Shown here: positions 18,271 through 26,790 of the stretch, one piece after another
Numbering within the stretch: position 1 is the stretch's first letter
How the letters are laid out: each line of letters opens with the position of its first letter
Origin: Spartobacteria bacterium
GTDB lineage: Bacteria; Verrucomicrobiota; Verrucomicrobiia; Chthoniobacterales; UBA10450
DNA: 64,000 nt
NCBI GenBank assembly: GCA_021325495.1
Contig: JAJPGZ010000003.1
Location: 248,001-312,000 of the forward strand
Reading direction: 5' to 3'
Notes under the pieces: model-generated
The model's database searches: none
Told to the model about the DNA's origin: nothing
The model's input: only the letters and a program-made list of their open reading frames with translations
Translations under genes and position numbers: made by a program

Positions 18271-18894
18271 ATGTTGAGCGGCAGCGACAGAAGACAAACA
18301 TCTACGAGAAAGAAGCACCGAATATATCCAGCGAAACACCGTGCAGCCGCGAATGCTCGCCGCGCCGGCGCGCAACTCGTTAGGTTAGTCGGAATACCGA
18401 TCGTTTTCGAGATCGAACGAGCAGTCGACCACAAACGGATCGATCACGTTTGGCTGGACGTGAAAGCGGGTGATGAAGGCCTGTTCCGGATCTCCCTGAA
18501 CACTTTGTCACTTAAGAGCCTGCAATCTGGTTTTGACCCTCGCATTCGCGTCGCGATCGTTCCCTCGCAATGGACCGAGATACCTGCTCTCGGGATTTTT
18601 CCGTCCCAGGGACTGAATTACGACCACATGACCACGGCAGACGTCGATTTTTGCGAATACGAGCAGGCGGAACTTGAAGAACTCATCGGTTCAAAGTTCC
18701 GAGCGGCATCGGTCGTCGAAGCTTGGGGCGAAGTTTATCTGCACGGCCAACCTGGTATTCACCAGGTCCATTCACGGCGCGCGAGCGCCGTCATCCGCAC
18801 CGATCACGTCGGTCGCGACGGAGCTGTTCGCTTTTATTACGAGGACGGAATGAAATCCGAACTGCTTCTCTTTAAGTTTTTCGGACAGCCCTAG
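18271..18894 (+). CDS. unknown protein, weakly DUF2278-like
   Basis: 207 aa, no signal peptide. I do not recognise it firmly. The C-terminal pattern GEVYLHGQPGIHQVHSRR followed by YYEDGMKSELLLFKFF recalls the E-x-Y-x-G...GIHDIH and W-x-D-G-LL pattern of DUF2278 (YukJ) proteins, but the rest does not align by eye. The first 35 residues are basic and may be non-coding, so a start near 18380 is possible. It closes the 10-mer-free block; the word reappears at 18939. Confidence 0.5.
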   Translation: MLSGSDRRQTSTRKKHRIYPAKHRAAANARRAGAQLVRLVGIPIVFEIERAVDHKRIDHVWLDVKAGDEGLFRISLNTLSLKSLQSGFDPRIRVAIVPSQWTEIPALGIFPSQGLNYDHMTTADVDFCEYEQAELEELIGSKFRAASVVEAWGEVYLHGQPGIHQVHSRRASAVIRTDHVGRDGAVRFYYEDGMKSELLLFKFFGQP

Positions 18895-19073
18895 CTCGGA
18901 TATTTCCGATTTCGGCTTGCGCAATCATCGAAAGACCGAAGATCGACATCGTGCCGGTTTGTGGGAAAAATCGAACCGGTTATTCTTACAGCAGAATGTT
19001 CAATCCCGAAACGCCGCGACGGCGGCGCAATCTTTACAGAGCCCCGATCGACGGAGACGCGCGGCGCCCATAA

Positions 19074-21479
19074 ATGAGCGACCCCGAAGTACGCAAACTC
19101 GCCGCCATCATGTTTACCGACATGGTGGGCTACAGCGCGCTGTCGCAGCGCGACGACAAGCTGGCACTCGCGTTACTCGAGGAACATCGCAAGTTGCTCC
19201 GCGAAATCTTTCCGCGCTTCCACGGCACCGAAATTAAAACTATCGGCGACGCGTTCCTGGTTGAGTTCAACAGCGCGCTGGAAGCAGCGCAATGCGCGAT
19301 CGAGATTCAGCGGGCGCTGGCGAAACGCAATGCCGATGCTGCGGCCGACCGGCAGATTCAGTTAAAGATCGGCATTCATATCGGCGACGTCGTGCATCGC
19401 GAGGGCGACGTTTATGGCGATGGAGTCAACATCGCTTCGCGCATCGAGCCTTTGGCGGGCGCCGGCGGAATTTGCATATCGATGGATGTAGAACGGCAGA
19501 TCCGCAACGCGGTCGAGACGCGTTTTGAAAAACTGGCGCCGACCGAATTGAAAAACATTTCGGTCGCGATGGAGCTGTTTCGCATCGTGCTGCCGTGGGA
19601 GCAGAAATCAGAAGCCAGCGATCACAAGTCAGAAGTCAGAACCGGTCCAACCATACCTAACAACAAAAGATCGGTCTTAATTGCGACGGTTGGTCTGCTC
19701 GTGGTAATCGCCGTCGGGTGGTGGTGGAGTAATCTCCCGCGCAAGAATTCGAATGCACGCGTCGAGAGCGTAGGTTCCCCAGCGTCCGCCGCCCTCGATG
19801 GAACGCGACGCGCCATTCCGGAGAAATCGATCGCGGTGCTGCCATTTGAGAATCTGAGTGAAGATAAATCCAATGCCTTTTTCGCTGACGGGGTGCAGGA
19901 CGAAATTCTCACCAATCTCGCAAGGGTCGCGGATTTGAAAGTGATCAGCCGCACCAGTGTCATGCAATTTCGGGACAAGGCCGCGCGCAATTTGCGCGAG
20001 ATCGCGCAACAACTCGGGGTCGCACATGTGCTGGAGGGCAGCGTGCAACGGGCCGCCAGCAAGATTCGCATCAACGCTCAGCTGATCGATGCGCGCAACG
20101 ATGCGCATCTCTGGGCGCAAACCTACGATCGCGATCTCGCTGATGTCTTTGCCATTCAAAGCGAGATCGCCAAAACGATTGCCGAGCAACTGCAAGCGAA
20201 GCTGTCGCCGAAAGAGGAAGCCGTGGTGGAAGCGAAACCGACAAAGGATCTCGTCGCTTACGATTTGTATTTGCGCGCATTGGAAATCGATCGAAACCGG
20301 ACCAGCAGCATCGGATCGGGCGGGGCCGCAGAATCCAAACGAGAGATCGAGCTTTTGAACCAGGCTGTCACGCGTGATCCGGAGTTTGTTCCCGCGCTTT
20401 GCCGGCTGGCCAATACGCATCTGTATTTATTTTGGCTGAACGATCGAAGCGCGCCCCATGTCGATCTTGCAAAAAAAGCGCTCGAGGCCGCGGCCCGTCT
20501 CCAACCGGATTCGAGCGAAGTTCATTTTACCCGCGGTCTCCTCTATTATAGAGGCTCGCTCGATTACGGCCCGGCCTTGGCCGAGTTCGCGCTCGCCCAA
20601 CGCAGCTCGCCTAACGACGCCTTCGCGCCTTTCCTTATCGCAATGGTCGAGCGGCGGCAAGGACGCTGGGACGAATGCATCCAACACATTCAGCAGGCGC
20701 TGGCGTTGGACCCGCATAACCTCGCATTCATTCCGGAGCTGGCGACGACCTACTTCGTTTTGCGTCGGTACGATGAATCTTCCAAAGTGCTCGATAGCGC
20801 GCTGGCATGGAAGCCTCGCGATTTTTCACTGTCATTTCTGCGCGCGTGGAACGACGCGTACGGGAAGGCTGACCTCGGTCGGTGGAAAGCGGTTGTTAGC
20901 GGCGGAGCCGACAGCCCGACCGACCCGAACGATCTGATCAGCGCGCGCCTAACTTTAGCCTTTTTCGAGCGAGACTATCACGCGGCACAGCAGGCGTTAG
21001 ACACGCCGGGCATGGCCGAGTTCGACGATAACGGTTTCTTCATTCCGCGCGAATGGCTCCGGGGAATCATCGCTCGCGGCCTGGGTGATAAGGCGCGCGC
21101 CACCGCACAATTTCTTGCCGCTCGTCAGCGCGCTGCGGCCGCCGTGCAGGAAAATCCTAACGACGCCAGAGCGCTCATTCTTCTCGGTCAGATCGACGCC
21201 GCTCTCGGTCGAACCGCGGATGCGATTCGGGAAGGTGAACACGCGGCCGAACTCCTTCCGCCTTCGAAGGACTCGATCAATGGCGGCTTCATTGAGCAAA
21301 AGCTGGCCGGCATTTATGCTCAGGCCGGAGACGCGAATCGCGCTTTTAGTTTCCTCGAGAAAGCCTGCAAGGTTGCAAACGGCGTGACCTACGGCTCGCT
21401 CAAACTCGAAGAAGACTGGGATCCGCTCCGCCACGATCCGCGCTTCGACAAGATCGTCGCCTCGCTCGCGCCGAAATAA
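19074..21479 (+). CDS. class III nucleotide cyclase with TolB-like and TPR domains
   Basis: 801 aa. N-terminal class III cyclase domain (about 5-170): IMFTDMVGYS (metal Asp), KTIGDAFLVEF, GIHIGDVVHREGDVYGDGVNIASRI. A single membrane helix (about 204-220, SVLIATVGLLVVIAVGWWW) follows, then a TolB/FlgO-like segment (SIAVLPFENLSEDKSNAFFADGVQDEIL, VAHVLEGSVQR) and about seven TPRs. The cyclase would be cytosolic and the TPR part periplasmic, which suggests a sensor that makes cAMP or cGMP. The lone Asp in FTDMVGYS and the second in HIGD make the metal pair complete. Confidence 0.85.
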   Translation: MSDPEVRKLAAIMFTDMVGYSALSQRDDKLALALLEEHRKLLREIFPRFHGTEIKTIGDAFLVEFNSALEAAQCAIEIQRALAKRNADAAADRQIQLKIGIHIGDVVHREGDVYGDGVNIASRIEPLAGAGGICISMDVERQIRNAVETRFEKLAPTELKNISVAMELFRIVLPWEQKSEASDHKSEVRTGPTIPNNKRSVLIATVGLLVVIAVGWWWSNLPRKNSNARVESVGSPASAALDGTRRAIPEKSIAVLPFENLSEDKSNAFFADGVQDEILTNLARVADLKVISRTSVMQFRDKAARNLREIAQQLGVAHVLEGSVQRAASKIRINAQLIDARNDAHLWAQTYDRDLADVFAIQSEIAKTIAEQLQAKLSPKEEAVVEAKPTKDLVAYDLYLRALEIDRNRTSSIGSGGAAESKREIELLNQAVTRDPEFVPALCRLANTHLYLFWLNDRSAPHVDLAKKALEAAARLQPDSSEVHFTRGLLYYRGSLDYGPALAEFALAQRSSPNDAFAPFLIAMVERRQGRWDECIQHIQQALALDPHNLAFIPELATTYFVLRRYDESSKVLDSALAWKPRDFSLSFLRAWNDAYGKADLGRWKAVVSGGADSPTDPNDLISARLTLAFFERDYHAAQQALDTPGMAEFDDNGFFIPREWLRGIIARGLGDKARATAQFLAARQRAAAAVQENPNDARALILLGQIDAALGRTADAIREGEHAAELLPPSKDSINGGFIEQKLAGIYAQAGDANRAFSFLEKACKVANGVTYGSLKLEEDWDPLRHDPRFDKIVASLAPK

Positions 21480-21553
21480 TCTTGCCACTTCTGCGCCTCA
21501 TTCGGTTTTAATTTGTTGCGCGGTTCGTTAGCGCGGTAAACATTCATGATGTC

Positions 21554-21772
21554 ATGAACGACGTGCCCCTGCGGCCCGATGAGGATGCTGCGATTCTGCG
21601 CACGCGTTTGACGCGACTCCTGCAGGCGCTCAAATCCTCGCGCGATCAAAACCCGGCTACGCTTGAGGCGCTCGAGCGTATTTTTCCCGAGATAGCCGAG
21701 CAAAAGTCGGGGGCGCGGCGGCCGGCGCTGCTCAAACTGAAGCAGTGGCTCGGCTGGCGCGACGCGGCCTAA
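21554..21772 (+). CDS. small hypothetical protein
   Basis: 72 aa, mainly helical and charged (LRPDEDAAILRTRLTRLLQALKSSR, then LEALERIFPEIAEQ), no Cys or membrane segment. It ends over a copy of CCTAACGA. An opposite-strand frame covers part of it, but the + frame has the more natural composition. No family recognised. Confidence 0.45.
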   Translation: MNDVPLRPDEDAAILRTRLTRLLQALKSSRDQNPATLEALERIFPEIAEQKSGARRPALLKLKQWLGWRDAA

Positions 21773-21857
21773 CGAACGGGCGGATCGACCTGTTCAAACG
21801 TAGTTCGTCGCGTGCTATATTTGACGCGACGCGGTCGTAACGCATTCTTCTCACGCG

Positions 21858-22883
21858 ATGCGCGCTTTGCTTCGGATGTTTTTTTTCGGCGCGCTCATCG
21901 CCGCGACCAGCGCAAGGGCGTGCGACCTTTGCGGCTGCTACACGCCGCAGCTGGATACGATGTCGGCAACGCCGACGCACCAATGGTGGAACGGTTTTTA
22001 TGGCGCGATCGCCGAGCAGTTCACGCACTTCGGCACTCTTCAGTTTGAGGGAAACGAAGTGGCGAATCCAACCGGCCAATATCTAAACAGCTCGATCACG
22101 CAATTTGTCGCCGGTTACACCATCAACGATCGCTTTGCCGTGCAGCTGAATGTTCCGTTTATCTATCGCGAGTTCAAAAGGCCGGAAGGTTTCCGGATCG
22201 ATCGCGGAACGGAGAGCGGACTTGGCGACATCACCTTGTTACTCAAAGGCGTCGCATTCCGTTATTCGTCCGCGCGCGAACGCGATTTCAATGTCTCGGG
22301 AAAAAATCCCGTCGCGATTGAACACGAACCCGACTTTACCTTGTCGATCTTGTTCCTCGCCGGTTTGAAAGTGCCGACGGGCGACACCAGTCGAATCAAG
22401 GAAGAGTTTCACGAGATCGAGATTCCCGGCGCGCCCGAAAGTGGAATCCATGGGCACGATCTCACGCTCGGCACCGGTTCGTATGATGGAATTTTCGGCG
22501 GCGAGCTCGCGCTGCGTTACAAGAAATTTTTTGCCGACCAAACGTTGCTGTTCACGCTGCGCGGTGACGGCGCGCACGACTATGATTTCGCGAACGATCT
22601 GAGCTGGGACGGCGGCCCGGGCTATTATTTCGTTAGGCAGCGCGACACTATTCTCGGTCTGCAATTCCTCATTTCCGGAGAGCATAAAGATGTCGATCGT
22701 TTTCGCGGGAATCCGGCGGGGGACACCGGAATTACTTCGCTCTTTCTCGGGCCGCGGATTGTCGCTTCACGCGGGCATTGGAGCGCAGAAGTAGATGTCG
22801 ATCTTCCGGTATTGATCGACAACACCGCGCTCCAGGCGGTTCCCGACTATCGATTGCGCGGAGCGATCTCCTACCACTTCTAA
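21858..22883 (+). CDS. outer-membrane beta-barrel protein
   Basis: 341 aa with a signal peptide (RALLRMFFFGALIAATSARA) directly followed by a CDLCGCY cluster. The mature part is a run of amphipathic strands ending in aromatic Phe (YRLRGAISYHF), as outer-membrane barrels do, and resembles MetA-like transporter barrels. Start at 21858 chosen for the signal peptide. The Cys cluster could bind metal or haem; this is inference. It converges on the MbfA-like gene with a 2-bp gap. Confidence 0.65.
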   Translation: MRALLRMFFFGALIAATSARACDLCGCYTPQLDTMSATPTHQWWNGFYGAIAEQFTHFGTLQFEGNEVANPTGQYLNSSITQFVAGYTINDRFAVQLNVPFIYREFKRPEGFRIDRGTESGLGDITLLLKGVAFRYSSARERDFNVSGKNPVAIEHEPDFTLSILFLAGLKVPTGDTSRIKEEFHEIEIPGAPESGIHGHDLTLGTGSYDGIFGGELALRYKKFFADQTLLFTLRGDGAHDYDFANDLSWDGGPGYYFVRQRDTILGLQFLISGEHKDVDRFRGNPAGDTGITSLFLGPRIVASRGHWSAEVDVDLPVLIDNTALQAVPDYRLRGAISYHF

Positions 22884-22885
22884 AC

Positions 22886-23845
22886 TCACGCGCTGCCGAT
22901 CAAAATCCCGACCAGAAACACGCACACGCCGCCGACGATCACTTGAAACGCGGCGCGCAAAAAAGGCGTGTCCATGTAACGATTGCGAATCCAACTGATG
23001 ACGAGCAGCTCGATCGCGACCACGAACACGGCCAGCGCGGTCGCCGTCCGAAAACTCGGAATCAAATATGGCAGCGTGTGTCCGATGCCGCTGGCCGTTG
23101 TCATCAATCCGCAAACGATCCCGCGCAAAAGCGGTTTGCCGCGACCCGTTAGGCTGCCGTCATCCGAAACCGCTTCGGCAAATCCCATCGAGATTCCCGC
23201 GCCGATACTTGCGGCCAATCCGACGAGCAGCGCGTCGTGACTGCTTTTCGTCGCGAATGCCGCCGCGAATACCGGAGCGAGGGTCGAGACCGATCCATCC
23301 ATCAATCCGCTCAGACCCGGCTGCACGATTTGCAGGAGGAACAACCGCCGGTGCGCCTTGTCTTCTTCGGCTTTTGCCGTGTCGGTTAAATGTTCCTTTT
23401 GTAATTCGTCCGCGAGCACGACGTGACCGCGCTCGGCTTCGGCCAGATCGCCTAACAACTTCCGCGTCGAAGAAGATGTCGATCTTGCCGCAGCCCGTTC
23501 GTAAAAATGTTGCGTCTCCGCTTCCATGCTTTCGGCGTAACGCCGCACCGTCTCGATCCCGAGCGATTGCGTCAGCCAAACCGGTCGTCGATTAACGAAC
23601 CCGCGCACGTCCTCGCGGCGAATGAGCGGAATGTCTTCGCCGAAACGCCGGCGAAATTCGTCGAGCAATTGCCGGCGATGGTTTTCCTCTTCCGCCTCCA
23701 TCTCTTTGAAAACCTGCGCCGTGGACGGGTAATCATTTTTCAAGCGCGCCGCGAAATTGGCGTAGATGCGGCTGTCGGTTTCTTCATTCGAAATTGCCAG
23801 CGCCAGGATCTCCGCCTCGGAAAGGTCCTTGAAATTTTTGGCCAT
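22886..23845 (-). CDS. mbfA: MbfA-like ferritin/VIT1 iron exporter
   Basis: 319 aa. Residues 1-150 are a ferritin-like diiron domain with ExxH-type pairs (ISNEETDSRIYANFA, EAEEENHRRQLL, EAETQHFYERAA, EAERGHVVLADEL). Residues ~170-319 form a VIT1/CCC1 membrane domain (QPGLSGLMDGSVSTLAPVFAAAF and about five helices). This layout matches the membrane-bound ferritin MbfA, which exports iron under peroxide or acid stress in Rhizobiales. One 10-mer copy is inside and one just upstream (23867). Confidence 0.88.
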   Translation of the reverse strand: MAKNFKDLSEAEILALAISNEETDSRIYANFAARLKNDYPSTAQVFKEMEAEEENHRRQLLDEFRRRFGEDIPLIRREDVRGFVNRRPVWLTQSLGIETVRRYAESMEAETQHFYERAAARSTSSSTRKLLGDLAEAERGHVVLADELQKEHLTDTAKAEEDKAHRRLFLLQIVQPGLSGLMDGSVSTLAPVFAAAFATKSSHDALLVGLAASIGAGISMGFAEAVSDDGSLTGRGKPLLRGIVCGLMTTASGIGHTLPYLIPSFRTATALAVFVVAIELLVISWIRNRYMDTPFLRAAFQVIVGGVCVFLVGILIGSA

Positions 23846-23958
23846 CCCTCAATTCAAGCGCGCCGATGTCGATCTTGCCAGCGCCAACTCAAGATCGCCG
23901 TACAACAAAAACGCGATCGCCGTGGCGACCGCGTTTGAGTTTCGATTGATTGATTAGA

Positions 23959-24273
23959 TTACGTGGTCTTTTCGTGCTTCTCGTGTTTGCACTCGGACTC
24001 GAACTTCGCGAACTGCTCCTTGTTCAGGATCGATTTCGCTTCCTGCTCGTACTTGGCCTCGCTCGCTTCGTTGCAGCCGGCCTTCTCATGTTCCTTCATG
24101 GCCGTTTCCATCTTGCTCTTCTGCTCCGGCGTTAGATTGAGACTCGCCAGGCTGACCTGACACGCTGCTTTTTCTTTGTTCCCGACCTGCTTGGCACAGT
24201 CGCCGTGCGCTCCCGCGAACACCGCTCCCGTCGCCAACATTCCTGCCGCTACTACCGCGATGAGTTTAGTCAT
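23959..24273 (-). CDS. small exported Spy/CpxP-like protein
   Basis: 104 aa: signal peptide (TKLIAVVAAGMLATGAVFA), four Cys residues, and the motif SLNLTPEQKSKMETAMKEH, which resembles the LTxxQ repeat of periplasmic Spy/CpxP chaperones. The tail is Lys/His-rich. Likely a periplasmic stress or metal-binding protein; the match is short, so function is tentative. Confidence 0.65.
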   Translation of the reverse strand: MTKLIAVVAAGMLATGAVFAGAHGDCAKQVGNKEKAACQVSLASLNLTPEQKSKMETAMKEHEKAGCNEASEAKYEQEAKSILNKEQFAKFESECKHEKHEKTT

Positions 24274-24416
24274 AGTGACAAAGGTAGACGGCGCGACCGC
24301 AGCTGTCGTTCAAAATTCACGCGCTCAACGCTCTGCCGATGAATTGTCGATCTTTTTTCCTCGCCTTATTTCGCGATTCAATGTTGTCTCGATTCGGAGC
24401 TTCGTTGGAATTAGGT

Positions 24417-24965
24417 ATGGATGGGGAGGTCGATAAACTCATCACCGGCTGGTTCGAACGCGCGCGCGCGAACCAACTGACGCACGACGCATGCGGCAGC
24501 CGGCTCACCCGCTGGCATTATCTTCTTGGCATACCGATTATTGCCCTAACGACCGCGGTGGCCGCCGTTATTTTTTATTCGTTAGGCCGTTGGGACATCG
24601 GCGACAACATCAAGATGGCGGTGGGCCTGGTCGCGGGCGCGACCGCGCTCCTCGCCTGCCTGCAAACCTTTCTCGGTCTTTCCGAGCGGGCCGATCAACA
24701 TAAAATCGCTTGCGCGCGTTATGAAGCGTTGCGCCGCTCGCTCGAAATCTTGAAAACATTTTCGCCGTCCGATCCGATCGAGCTCCGTCGCGCCATCACT
24801 GATATTCAACGCGAGCTCGACCGCCTGGCCGAATCCTCGCCCGCCGTTCCTGCGCGCGTGAAAAGAAAGATCGACAAGAAGTTAGAAAACCAAAATCACG
24901 AACGGATCTTTCATCTTCCGGTTCGCTCACCGGAACCGGAGAAGGTGGAGCTCGGAGCTGCCTAA
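24417..24965 (+). CDS. SLATT-domain two-helix membrane protein
   Basis: 182 aa from the ATG at 24417; ATGs at 24339 and 24381 are alternatives but add a hydrophobic leader that overlaps a 10-mer copy. The pattern is that of the SLATT fold: a polar helix (RARANQLTHDACGSRLTRWHY), two membrane helices (LLGIPIIALTTAVAAVIFYSL and KMAVGLVAGATALLACLQTFL), then ERADQHKIACARYEALRRSLE. SLATT proteins are predicted pore-forming effectors of nucleotide-activated defence systems, but no sensor or nucleotide synthase of that type lies beside it, unless the cyclase 3 kb upstream is its partner. Confidence 0.7.
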   Translation: MDGEVDKLITGWFERARANQLTHDACGSRLTRWHYLLGIPIIALTTAVAAVIFYSLGRWDIGDNIKMAVGLVAGATALLACLQTFLGLSERADQHKIACARYEALRRSLEILKTFSPSDPIELRRAITDIQRELDRLAESSPAVPARVKRKIDKKLENQNHERIFHLPVRSPEPEKVELGAA

Positions 24966-24977
24966 ACAGCTCGCGCG

Positions 24978-25088
24978 TTACTTTCCCTGCGCGTTCTTCG
25001 GCTTCTTTTTCGCGGCCGCGAGCCGATTGTGTTTTTTCCGGCGCGCCGCGCGCTTCTTCGCATTGGTTCGGCCTTGGCTATGTCCCAT
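24978..25088 (-). CDS. small basic protein downstream of rpoZ
   Basis: 36 aa (MGHSQGRTNAKKRAARRK... ending KPKNAQGK), about 45 percent Lys/Arg, following rpoZ on the same strand with a 25-bp gap. The start comes right after a 10-mer copy. It could bind RNA or DNA, or be a ribosome-associated peptide; no family recognised. Codons are not repetitive and the frame is clean. Confidence 0.5.
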   Translation of the reverse strand: MGHSQGRTNAKKRAARRKKHNRLAAAKKKPKNAQGK

Positions 25089-25113
25089 AAGATCGACAAT
25101 AACAGCGAACGCG

Positions 25114-25395
25114 TTACGCCGCCTTCTTCGTTTTCGTTTTCTTGGCCGCGATTACGGCGGGAAATTCCACCACTTGCGCCACGCCGTTTCCGTTCTGTCC
25201 GAGTGTTGATTCAAACGTGAGTTTGCCGTTCGCAATTTCCATCAGCGCGATGTCGGCATGTCCCATTCCGGGAACGAACTCGACCATCGGGCGATGACCG
25301 AGACAAAGTTGGCGCACGCGCCGCGAAACCATGTTCACTAAAATCTGCTGGTTAGGAATGACGGCGGCTGCGGCGGTGACGAGTTCGGCTTTCAT
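25114..25395 (-). CDS. rpoZ: RNA polymerase omega subunit
   Basis: 93 aa. The conserved part VNMVSRRVRQLCLGHRPMV followed by MGHADIALMEIANGKL matches the omega helix that clasps the beta-prime C-terminus. The acidic/neutral middle and a Lys-rich tail (KKTKTKKAA) are as in verrucomicrobial omega proteins. Start at the only ATG. Probably co-transcribed with the small basic gene downstream. Confidence 0.85.
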   Translation of the reverse strand: MKAELVTAAAAVIPNQQILVNMVSRRVRQLCLGHRPMVEFVPGMGHADIALMEIANGKLTFESTLGQNGNGVAQVVEFPAVIAAKKTKTKKAA

Positions 25396-25553
25396 AAGAC
25401 TTAGTAATTAGGTCCACCGGCTAACGAGGATTTTATTTCGCGCGCGCGACAGGATTGAAAATCGCGCATCGGAAAATCGCAGCAGAGTAACTTGCCCTAT
25501 TATCGCACGAAACGGGCGGAATACCACCGCTCATTCGTTAACGCGATTTGCGC

Positions 25554-25577
25554 TGTAGGGGACGCTGTTAGCGTCTC
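25554..25577. repeat. REP hairpin, variant copy
   Basis: TGTAGGGGACGCTGTTAGCG followed by TCTC. It is the same hairpin as at 10628 but with A-T stem pairs exchanged for C-G on both arms, so pairing is conserved by covariation. Confidence 0.8.
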
Positions 25578-25590
25578 CGCTTGTTTTGAA

Positions 25591-25615
25591 TGGGAAGCTA
25601 ACAGCTTCCCCTACA
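25591..25615. repeat. REP hairpin
   Basis: Core GGGAAGCTAACAGCTTCCCC, identical to the copy flanking the RAYT gene at 11106 and in the same orientation. Facing the 25554 copy it forms a REP pair like a BIME. Confidence 0.85.
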
Positions 25616-25636
25616 AATCCGGACGCGCTGCCCAGC

Positions 25637-25704
25637 TGTAGTGGCAGGCGTGTCGCCTGCATCTCCCCTTTCCCAGTCCCGCAGCCGACACCGCTGCCTC
25701 TACA
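25637..25704. repeat. compound inverted repeat
   Basis: Outer arms of 19 bp with three mismatches (starting TGTAGTGGCAG and ending CTGCCTCTACA) enclose an inner hairpin GCAGGCG/CGCCTGC. It overlaps the last codons of the NYN gene. It shares only the TGTAG/CTACA ends with the RAYT-linked REPs. Confidence 0.75.
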
Positions 25705-26398
25705 AATGAGATTTATTCTGCGGGCGCGGGCGAAAACGCGGCCGGCGCTGGCGGCGTTGTCCATCGCCCGTTGGAGTTCGCGCCTGCGGTGGTGCGATTG
25801 TCGATCTTGCATTCGACGGCGGCGAGGTCTTCGCGTCGCGCACATTGATCATCTCGAACGTGCGAAATAATCCCGCCAGATCGATGACATGATTCGCCGC
25901 CGATTTGAGCGTGTGCCCGAGATTGGCCGAGACCGACGCGACCTCGACCCGAATGCCGTGTCGGCGCAACTTGATCGCGAGATAAGCGAAATCGGCGTCG
26001 CCCGTCACGAGAATGACGACATCCGGCCGCATCTCGAGCGAGAGCTCGAGCGCGTCGATCGCCATCATGACATCGACGTTCGCCTTGTAATGACCTTCCT
26101 CGGCCGGCGATCCATCTTTGGTCACGACCATGAATCCATTGGCGCGCAACCACTGCACGAACTTGTTTTTCTTGTCGCGTTCCTCCTGCCATGCCGGAAT
26201 TGCCGGCGGCAACCCGGCGTAAACCACCATCTCGATCAAGTCGCGATCTGTGTTCGGTCCGGCGAGAAAATCGCGCAGCTTGAGCCAATCGAGCCCGCGT
26301 CCGGCCGTGCGCACGGAACTGCCGACGTTCGATTCATCGACCAGCACCAGCACTCGCGCGCGCGCCAATGATGATGTGTTTGGATTTTTTGTTCGCAT
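25700..26398 (-). CDS. NYN-domain (PIN-like) nuclease, LabA/DUF88 type
   Basis: 232 aa from the ATG at 26398; an ATG at 26410 is also possible. NYN core: VLVLVDESNVG (first acidic site), NVDVMMAIDALELSLEMRPDVVILVTGDADFAYLAIKLRRHGIRVEVASV (second and third acidic sites; TGDxDF). These proteins are predicted RNases or RNA-binding regulators. The C-terminal 50 residues are Arg/Pro-rich. The first 22 bp of the gene are duplicated at 27224-27245, with a further shared upstream block (see findings). Confidence 0.82.
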   Translation of the reverse strand: MRTKNPNTSSLARARVLVLVDESNVGSSVRTAGRGLDWLKLRDFLAGPNTDRDLIEMVVYAGLPPAIPAWQEERDKKNKFVQWLRANGFMVVTKDGSPAEEGHYKANVDVMMAIDALELSLEMRPDVVILVTGDADFAYLAIKLRRHGIRVEVASVSANLGHTLKSAANHVIDLAGLFRTFEMINVRDAKTSPPSNARSTIAPPQARTPTGDGQRRQRRPRFRPRPQNKSHL

Positions 26399-26532
26399 GT
26401 CTGCCTTCAACTCTACTCGTTAACCAACTCGGTGCATACATTCTAAGATCGACATCTTCGACGCGGGCGCTGCAACGACGCATCAGTTGAGAAGTCGTTG
26501 AGAACTGAGATTTAGAGCCGTTACTCGACCAT

Positions 26533-26790
26533 TCAGCGACTAATAAGGGCGTCGATCATTGACGCCCAGACCGCAACGGCAATGGGGAGATAACCAATCA
26601 GGAACCGCTCGAGGGCGACGCTGATATTATCAGGCACGCCACTCGTCGTGATGGCTTTGACCGCAAAAAGGAGGCAATTAGTCCAGGACGACTCATGCTG
26701 GAGGAAACCACAGACGATCGCTCCTGCCGCGATAAGCAGAATCACGCCGACAAACGTCAGAACCAAGTACGGGGTTAGACGTTTAGCCAT
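26533..26790 (-). CDS. small membrane protein, second gene of a pair
   Basis: 85 aa with two hydrophobic helices (YLVLTFVGVILLIAAGAIVCGFL and a weaker C-terminal one, IGYLPIAVAVWASMIDALI). No family recognised. Its start overlaps the stop of the next upstream gene by 8 bp, so the two are an operon. The pair is bracketed by duplicated sequence. Confidence 0.55.
   Translation of the reverse strand: MAKRLTPYLVLTFVGVILLIAAGAIVCGFLQHESSWTNCLLFAVKAITTSGVPDNISVALERFLIGYLPIAVAVWASMIDALISR

Larger units (their letters stand above)
25396..25699. other. intergenic region with hairpin repeats
   Basis: About 300 bp between the divergent side of rpoZ and the end of the NYN gene. No ORF supported. The right half is filled by three hairpin repeats listed separately. 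Confidence 0.6.

Noticed and set aside
13079-18938. Integrated element with att repeats from tRNA-Asp
   Set aside because: I found no copy of the tRNA 3' end near the right border and no integrase, so only composition and word absence support transfer.
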